In this document: in pieces, positions 58,151-64,000 of the stretch
Numbering within the stretch: the first letter of the stretch is position 1
Layout: each line of letters starts with the position of its first letter
NCBI GenBank assembly: GCA_016703745.1
Contig: JADJBK010000007.1
Span: 18,263 to 82,262, forward strand
DNA: 64,000 nucleotides
Direction of reading: 5' to 3'
DNA from: Nitrosomonas sp.
GTDB lineage: Bacteria > Pseudomonadota > Gammaproteobacteria > Burkholderiales > Nitrosomonadaceae
Translations under genes and position numbers: made by a program
The notes under the pieces: generated by a model
The model's database searches: none
What the model saw: the letters and a program-made list of their open reading frames with translations, nothing else
What the model was told of the DNA's origin: nothing

Positions 58151-59806
58151 TTACCCGGCACAACAAGACAGCTCTTTCACATCCTTGTTAAAGGTTCGTG
58201 CGCAGAGTTTTAAACCTTCCACCATTGTTAGATAAGGGAATAGCTGATTTGCCAGATCCGTCACGGTCATGCGATTATGAATGGCCAATGCCGCGCTTTG
58301 AATGATTTCACCACCTTCATGAGCCAAAATCTGCGCGCCTATGATCCTACCTGATTTGCTTCCAGCCACAAGTTTAATAAAGCCATCGGTTTCGAAATTG
58401 GCCAGTGCTCTGGGTACATTTTCCATATCCAAAACACGGCTATTGGTATTATTACCTTGTGCCTTAGCTTGTTCTTCTGTTAATCCAACCGTAGCGACTT
58501 GAGGATCGGTAAAGATCACGGTAGGCATAGTGGAGAGATCGAGCTTGGCGTCACCACCTGTCATATTCACACCCGCTCGACTACCCGCCGCAGCTGCCAC
58601 ATAAACAAATTGTGGCATGTTACTGCAATCACCCGCCGCATAGATGTTCGGCACCGTGGTTTCCATATGGTCGTTAACTGTAATGGCACCATTACGTTCG
58701 GTTTTAATGCCGACAGCTTCCAGATTGAGTTGGCGTGTATTAGCATGACGACCTGTACTGACTAAGTAAGGATTACCTGGAATGATCCTGCATTCGTTTC
58801 CAAGGTAAAGCGTTTTCCATCATAGTCGACACTGCTCGCCTCGGGTATGGTTGGAGTATACGAATATCTTCTTTCTCAAAGGATGTTGTGAGCTTTTCAC
58901 CCAAGAGTGGTCTTCAGCATATAACAAAGCATGTCGCGCCAATACAGTAACTTGGGCACCTAGGCGGCGATAGGCCTGTGCGATTTCCAGCGCTACCACG
59001 GAGGAAACCGATGACAATCAAGTGTTCTGGTGTTTCCTCGACAAACAAGGCTTCCGTGGATGTCCAATAGGAGTGTTAGCCAGACCATCAATGAGTGGAT
59101 AGTTGGAGTTGAACCGGCTGCGATGAGAATGCGGTCGGCTATAATTTCTTGCTCATTACCATCGGGCTTGCTCTGCCAACCAAGGCGCGGTAGTTTTAAA
59201 TCGAGCATGACCTTTTACAAGACTCAATGCCGGGTTTGATTCGAGAATATTCTGATATTTAGCTGCTCGCAGTTCTTCAACGCGCGCGGTTTGTTGCTGT
59301 GTCAGTAATGCACGGCTTAATTGTGGCGCGTGATTTTCCAGACCTTTAAATGGATTATTGCGCTGTTGTTCGGCCAATTGTGCTGCCCGAATCAAAATCT
59401 TGAAGGGACACATCCCACATTGACACAGCAACCGCCTATAACGTCCGCACCTTCAATGATGGTGACTTCGCGCTCCGCCTTCAGCCGCTTTGATTGCACA
59501 CGCAAATGCCCCGGAACCACTGCCATTAATCGCCACATGCAGAGATTCATCACTTTCCTGAGTGGCTACGTTATCAGATGCACAGCCGGCCTTTGTGAAC
59601 TCCGTTCCTGTACCGTATAGCCAAATGCTCGATAGCACCAATGATATCATTGGCGTTCACGTTGGCGTTTGTGTCCACGTCGGCACTGGCGTTAGCATAA
59701 GAAACATCTGCGCGATTGATCCCTTCAATGGCTTCTAGTGTTTCTTGATATGGGTTACACAACTAGTGCAGGTCATACCTTCTATCTGAAAATAAAATTT
59801 ACTCAT
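58151..59806 (-). pseudogene. merA: Mercuric reductase gene, multiply frameshifted
   Basis: MerA reduces Hg2+ to Hg0 with NADPH and FAD. The ATG at 59806 begins an HMA domain (FYFQIEGMTCTSCVTHIK), then frames shift repeatedly: AIEGINRADVSYANASADVD, INGSGSGAFACAIKAAEGGA (FAD site), the redox-active site as CVNVGCVPS near 59410, AAGSTPTIHSL, VVALEIAQAYRRLGAQVTVL (NADPH site) and an unbroken C-terminus from 58666 with NIYAAGDCSNMPQFVYVAA and the final KELSCCAG cysteine pair that loads mercury. At least six breaks exist, several where one base of a short run is missing. All functional cysteines are kept. Confidence 0.88.
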
Positions 59807-59847
59807 TGGTTTCTCCGCCATGACGATCGGTATTGTAACATACGGGA

Positions 59848-60054
59848 TTACGTTGGGATTTTTTTTCTGTAAAAGGCATATCCCGTGAGGCCGATGAAAA
59901 ATGCCAGAGCGGGGAAAAGGACAACATCCAGATGGCCCGTAAAGGCTGATAGGCCAACCGCAGCAAGTAGAATAACCAACAGCGGCGGGAAGCAAAGGGC
60001 TACAATCAGAGTGCCAATCACGCCAGTACGCAGCAAGAGCTTGTTCTTATCCAT
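59848..60054 (-). CDS. merF: MerF-like mercury transporter (68 aa)
   Basis: A two-helix membrane protein: LLRTGVIGTLIVALCFPPLL then VGLSAFTGHLDVVLFPALAF. MerF proteins carry a vicinal Cys pair in the first helix (usually ALCCFTP) and one in the second region; here the sequence reads ALCFPP, so one Cys and a residue appear to be lost, perhaps by the same indel process seen around it. The frame is otherwise whole. The ATG overlaps the merP stop. Confidence 0.75.
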   Translation of the reverse strand: MDKNKLLLRTGVIGTLIVALCFPPLLVILLAAVGLSAFTGHLDVVLFPALAFFIGLTGYAFYRKKIPT

Positions 60055-60335
60055 GAACACTACCCTTGATCGTGGATGGGTATCCGGCATTGGTTGTGGC
60101 CTCGACGAGCGCTTTCAACGTTCGTGGCGTCGTCGTCGAAGGTCACCACGGCTTGTCTTTTTATAACTGACATCGGCGTTGGTTACACCATCTACCTTAT
60201 TTAAGGCTTTTTTTCACTGCAATTGGACACATAGCACAGTTCATGGTAGGCAAATCTAGAGTAACGGTCTGCGGATCTAGCCCAAGCGGTAAAGCTAACA
60301 ATGGTGAGTACGAAAGTAATAATAATTTTATTCAT
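60047..60335 (-). pseudogene. merP: MerP periplasmic mercury-binding protein gene, frameshifted
   Basis: The signal peptide (NKIIITFVLTIVSFTAWA) starts at ATG 60335. In shifted frames the DNA then gives an LDLPTMNCAMCPIAVKKAL-like region (about 60210-60260; MerP uses GMTC-x2-C here) and the end NAGYPSTIKGSVHG with TAA at 60047-60049, which overlaps the merF start. At least two base losses are needed to explain the breaks. MerP captures Hg2+ for MerT. Confidence 0.75.
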
Positions 60336-60370
60336 GGTTAATTCTCCAATAGTTAGACAAGCTATATTTT

Positions 60371-60714
60371 TCACATAAATACTGGAATCCAGTAAACACT
60401 GGTCACTAAAGCGAGCGCGATCAAAGCGGTTACCAAAAATGATCTGACGTTGTTTACGCACCTGCGGCACTGCACATGCTGATCCCCGGGTTCACAATCT
60501 TCAATGGGGCGATAAACGTTCCAGCCAGCCCAACCGAACAAGACAAAGACAGCGAGAATGAATAACGGGCGGTACGGTTCTAATAGCGTTAAGTTGCAAT
60601 CCATGACCCGCTTACTCCTAACATCAGTAGCACTAAAGGTCCTGCACAACATATTCCTGCACCAACTGCGGCAATGGTTCCACCAATAATTGAAGCTTAG
60701 GATTCTTTTGCCAC
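60371..60714 (-). pseudogene. merT: MerT mercury transporter gene, frameshifted
   Basis: From GTG 60714 the frame reads VAKES, a stop, then ASIIGGTIAAVGAGICCAGP with the vicinal Cys pair of helix 1. A base missing near 60595 (ACTTTAACG to ACTTAACG) shifts into TLLEPYRPLFILAVFVLFGW and RCVNNVRSFLVTALIALALV up to the stop at 60371. The order of three helices and the Cys pair is that of MerT. First structural gene after the mer promoter. Confidence 0.82.
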
Positions 60715-60734
60715 AACTTACTCCTCTTAACCAA

Positions 60735-60774
60735 GTTATAGAGTAGTAAACGCCGACTATGGTACGGAATCAAG
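60735..60774 (-). promoter_or_regulatory. mer operon promoter/operator
   Basis: On the minus strand TTGATT (60768-60773) is a -35 box followed by CCGTACCATAGTCGG, which is the MerR dyad CCGTAC-n4-GTACGG with one A missing from the right arm, then TACTCTATAACTT with a -10-like TATAAC. The long spacer between the boxes is the hallmark of MerR-controlled promoters, where the regulator twists the DNA. Confidence 0.7.
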
Positions 60775-60805
60775 CGTTATAATTTATTTTATGGCTGGAG
60801 TGATT

Positions 60806-61192
60806 TTACGGCTGTAACGAGTCTATTATCGGGCAGTGACTATCATCTTGATTACTCTGGCACTGAGTAAGAAGTTCTTTAAGAACTTTTTCAAGACATC
60901 GCAAATCCGCCATTTTTTTTCTCACGGCGCAGAGTTTTTGTTCAAATAACCTCGAACTTGACCACAGGGTGTGTCATTCTGCTTAATCAAATTGGCGATT
61001 TCGTCTAAAGTAAATCCCAATTCCTGTGAGAGCGTTTAATAAAGCGAATACGGTTGACGGTATTGCTTGGGTAATGACGATAGCCTTGCGCTGGCTTGGA
61101 TGGTTGCGCACTAGACCTCGTCGTTCATAGAAACGGACAGCTTCAATGTTGATATCAAGTTCTTTTGCAACCTTGCTAATTGTTCTTGCCAT
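60806..61192 (-). pseudogene. merR: merR regulator gene, frameshifted
   Basis: The ATG at 61192 opens an HTH (ARTISKVAKELDINIEAVRF then YERRGLV), after which frames shift to NTVNRIRFIKRSQELGFTLD, EIANLIKQNDTPCGQVRE and IEQKLCAVRKKMADLRCLEK, ending LTQCQSNQDDSHCPIIDSL and TAA at 60806-60808. The three mercury-binding cysteines (in TPCGQ, QCQ and HC) are all kept. Length restored is about 129 residues, normal for MerR. It lies on the same strand as merT, not divergent. Confidence 0.8.
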
Positions 61193-61799
61193 TTCTTGTT
61201 CCTCCATTCCCGCTTGGCCTAGCGCCGCATAGCTGTGAAAACGGCTAACTTTTCAATAAATTCCATACTTCTTGAAATAAATACCAAATATTCGTTGGGG
61301 TACCGACTGTGTAAGAGTTCAATTGGATATTCACACATGATTTCCTATCGGATTGTAATGCTGCTCTCAGGCAAGTAATAGTCGCTCTAGCCTGTAGATT
61401 CATGCGTGCGGTCATCACAAATGTCGCAAAGCAACCCGGTATAAATATGCGGAGATAGTTATGTTGATGGTATGCACTCATGCTGCGGAGATCCTGGCCG
61501 GCGAAGTATCTAGACAACGTAGTGCCAGTGCCACCGTGCGCGTCGACGCGGCGCGCGTACTTCAAAGGACATGGACATCTCGGTTTTTCTTCTGTCATAA
61601 AATCCTCTGGTTGGAGTGAGTCGTGAATCAACATCAAGTAAAATGCACAAGCATTACATAATACCTGCCGTAGCGCCAGTAAGGTGCTAATAAACAAAAG
61701 GTTCTAAAGCCTACGGATTTAGTGGCAAAACTAAGAAAAGAAGGCCCCATTTTTACTGCACACCATTGGTCAACACCCAAAACCCTTTACCATAATCTC
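61193..61799. other. Stretch without an assigned gene
   Basis: A 150-codon minus-strand frame (61245-61697) crosses this stretch. It has no recognisable motif and given the density of base losses nearby it may be a composite of broken frames; MTEEKPRCPCPLKYAR inside it has an ATG but the weak upstream GAGGATTTT only. I cannot assign it. Confidence 0.35.
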
Positions 61800-62027
61800 T
61801 TAACGCACCATTAAAAAAAGGTAACGATAGAGAGTAGGCTTGGTGATGCCCAGCTCTTTGCAAAGTTCGAAAATAACTGCTTTTTTCTTAATCATTGCTG
61901 ATTGAGCTAATCTTACTTGAGCTGAAGTTAAAGAGAATTTTGCACTCGCCTTTTTTCCTCTTGCCCTTGCTGCCGTTAAAGCTGCTTTTGTTCGCTCACT
62001 AATCAACTCACGTTCAAATTCTGCCAA
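61800..62027 (-). pseudogene. Serine recombinase, C-terminal fragment
   Basis: It reads MAEFERELISERTKAALTAA, the E-helix of resolvase/invertase-type recombinases, followed by RARGKK and a C-terminal HTH (LCKELGITKPTLYRYL). The catalytic N-terminus is missing. It is a different protein from the resolvase at 51499. Located between mer and the cation transporter, it marks an old junction. Confidence 0.8.
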
Positions 62028-62218
62028 GGCAGCAAAAAATACCGAGAATTAACTTTCCGCTGGAAGTTTTGATTAATTTTCAAAAAATGATCGTCAAAAT
62101 TCGAACAGCAGTGAAAGAACCCTCCACCTTCTTTGGGTGGAATTTACTAAACCAGCTGAGTAGATTCGAATTCAGCCCCCGGGATTCCTTAGAGATATTT
62201 TCTCTGAAATCCAGTTTT

Positions 62219-63122
62219 CTAGGACTCACAAATACAGTCGTGGGTGTTCCAATCCCAGGTCGAATGGCCAATCTCAAAGCGACTGGGCAATTTTTTCAGT
62301 GCACTTTTAATTTCTTCTCAATTTGGGCCAGCTCATTGGAGCGCATTACTTCATGAGCTTCCAGTGCGTTGAGATGTTCGTCGAGTTGCCATATGTGGAT
62401 ATGATGGATGTTTTCAACACCCTTCTAATAACTCCATTGACTCGCTGATAACTTCTTCAATTGAGAGATGGTCTGGCGTACTTTCCATAAGCAGGTGTAT
62501 AGTTTTTGGCAACATGGTGAAGCTTCCTTGCCATAAAACGTAATCGGCAGATCATGAGGGTTAATAACGCATCAGTCCAATACCAACCAGTAGAGAGCAA
62601 AATCAGTGTTCCGGTAATTAGAACACCTACAGAAGCCAGCGCGTCCGATACGTTGCGCAAAAAAAGCGGCTTGGATATCTGCGCTCTTTTTTTGACATGG
62701 TGTAGGTTAAAGTGGCGGTGATCACATTCATACAGAGCGCAATTCCCGCCAATCACAATCTATCCAACCTTCAATTTTCTCAGGCTCTACAAAACGCCAC
62801 ATTGCCTGATAGATGAGATAGAAACCAATAATTATCAACGTAGTAAGATTGATATGAAGAAAGCAATAATTTTCGGCTCGCTTATAACCAAAGGTCTTGA
62901 ACTTGTCCGGTGGCTTTGCGGTCGGTTCTTGCGTGCAAACAACGCAATACCAAGCGAAGCAGCATCGCTTAAGCGAAGTGCAACGCATCGGCAAATTAAG
63001 CGACAAGCTACCGGAGATACTTCCACCAATGACTTCGTGCCACAGTCAGCAAGTACATTGACGGCAACAGCAGCATACAGACGCCCATCACCCAAACTTT
63101 CGGTATCGTGGCTGTGTCCCAT
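62219..63122 (-). pseudogene. Cation diffusion facilitator (CzcD/ZitB type), frameshifted
   Basis: The ATG at 63122 gives GHSHDTESLGDGRLYAAVAV, then in shifted frames FKTFGYKRAENYCFLHI, FLRNVSDALASVGVLITGTL (the helix with the metal-binding SDALAS-type Asp) and the cytoplasmic end TPDHLSIEEVISE, HHIHIWQLDEHLNALEAHEV and a stop at 62219-62221. These are the CDF family blocks (HSHD start, H-x3-D in helix 5, HHIHIW in the C-domain). Restored length is about 300. At least four base losses are needed. It would export Zn2+, Cd2+ or Co2+. Confidence 0.82.
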
Positions 63123-63315
63123 TGTTAACCTTCTCATTTGATTAGCTTCATCATTCTTGTTTAGTGAATCAATGGGTCAAAAGTGAGAAAAAGGCCGATT
63201 GTTGTATAGTGTTTTTTATGAAGCATCTAATTTTTACCCATAAAATAACTTTTTAAGACCAAGACTTCCCCCTGATATGCATAATTTATATTAGCGAATT
63301 GGCTGCAATGAAAAC

Positions 63316-64000
63316 CTAATGTTCGTGTGTGAGGTCTCGCCTTTCTTCATTTTCTGCGATCAAGTTAATAGGCATTGTTCCAGACCACTTGCGCGTCTTT
63401 AGGCAGCGATTCTAGTAGGTTGATTTCCACCCACCCTTCATCAGAGTTTCCAGCTCTGATTTTCAGGGGTAAACCCCCACCCGTTTGTCCATCTTCTTGG
63501 AGTTCTTCCGCCATAAAATATAAGATTTACCATCCCTCTACGACAATAGCTTCTTCAGGCAATGCTATTACTGATATACTTTCTGTGTAAATTTTTCCAT
63601 TGATATACATCCCGTGAATAAGAAAAATTTCTTTTGATCGATCTCGGCATGCAAGCATGGACTATCCTACGCCTTGTTCAAAGTTTTTGCCTACTGAAAA
63701 ATTTTGGCAGATAAAATTTCACCCGAACCGATTCCACTGTAAATGATAACCATTCCCCCTTCCTTGACCTTATTGACATCTTTTCGAAACCATCAGATCG
63801 GCATGTACATATTCAATATTTATGATCCTTGAGTATTTCTGCTCCTCGGCATTCACAAACTGACCTATCTGTACCAAACAATTTTTTTTATTATGCCGTC
63901 AATGGGACTCACCACCGGTACAGTTTTATAGATGTTCCCATCTCTAATTTTTCTCACATTAATGCTTAATTGCTCCAGTTGTGCTTCAAACTCCTTTTAC
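63316..64000 (-). pseudogene. RND efflux periplasmic adaptor (CzcB/CusB type), partial and frameshifted
   Basis: Reading leftward from the window end: QLEQLSINVRKIRDGNIYKT, VVSPIDGIIKK then VQIGQFVNAEEQKYS (second half of the lipoyl-like hairpin), IINIEYVHADLMV, and at the end ISVIALPEEAIVVEG, GLPLKIRAGNSDEGWVEINL and NLIAENEERRDLTHEH with TAG at 63316-63318. This is an HlyD-family adaptor of a heavy-metal RND pump. Frames change at least three times. Its start lies beyond the window, and it faces the CDF gene in the same direction. Confidence 0.78.

Noticed and set aside
61245..61697. A 150-codon minus-strand ORF
   Set aside because: No recognisable domain; it lies in a region full of base losses and may join unrelated frames.

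Overview
The window looks like an accessory-DNA mosaic built around a plasmid backbone from a betaproteobacterium, most likely a nitrosomonad-type ammonia oxidiser. That taxonomic guess rests on the mix of IncP-like trb transfer genes, a PEP-CTERM protein, many IS1595 and IS5 family elements and a moderate G+C genome. It is an inference, since no rRNA or housekeeping gene is present. I saw no tRNA or rRNA gene and no CRISPR array.

Layout. 1-4.75 kb: the 3' part of an Nramp-type metal transporter, then a Cache-domain histidine kinase and an unusual response regulator whose last codon was hit by an IS5-family element. 4.8-11.75 kb: an insertion-sequence sink. A serralysin-like metalloprotease gene is split by two elements and can be rebuilt from three pieces; a DUF2846 lipoprotein and an unknown protein follow, then an IS3 element flush against a truncated IS1595 copy and an IS256 remnant. 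11.9-16.8 kb: a ParA/small-partner partition cassette with a palindrome-rich AT tract, a DUF6398 gene with a tiny upstream ORF, an inverted second copy of the IS5-family element, and a HicAB toxin-antitoxin pair with its operator. 16.9-22.1 kb: another IS5-family element, a 302-bp Tn3-ended miniature element, a TetR-OsmC operon, a third type of IS5-family element, and a GGDEF-EAL gene that lost its 5' end. 22.4-26.1 kb: HigBA, a RepA-type replication initiator with leader peptide and antisense RNA, a KfrB-like protein and ParB.

26.3-41.5 kb is a compact co-directional mating-pair-formation operon (TrbA-like regulator, trbB to trbL, trbM, an OmpA-like lipoprotein, trbN) followed by an ArdC-domain primase and a SRAP-family protein. 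No relaxase or coupling protein lies in the window. 41.5-48.9 kb is a type I restriction-modification island (HTH regulator, HsdM, a frameshifted HsdS with 12-bp repeats, RhuM, HsdR) bounded by 355-bp direct copies of the SRAP gene, so it interrupts the plasmid backbone.

49.3-56.2 kb holds a membrane protein, IS3 and IS30 scraps, a MntA/HepT pair, a resolvase and a PEP-CTERM gene both truncated at an IS6-family element that carries two nonsense codons, IS1595 remnants and two orphan HTH antitoxin-like genes. 56.2-64 kb is a metal-resistance block on the minus strand (arsenic-resistance-type transporter, unknown membrane protein, merA, merF, merP, merT, merR, a cation diffusion facilitator, an RND adaptor). 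Almost every gene there is broken by single-base losses, often in short homopolymers, while diagnostic cysteines remain. This may be base-level sequence error or very recent decay.
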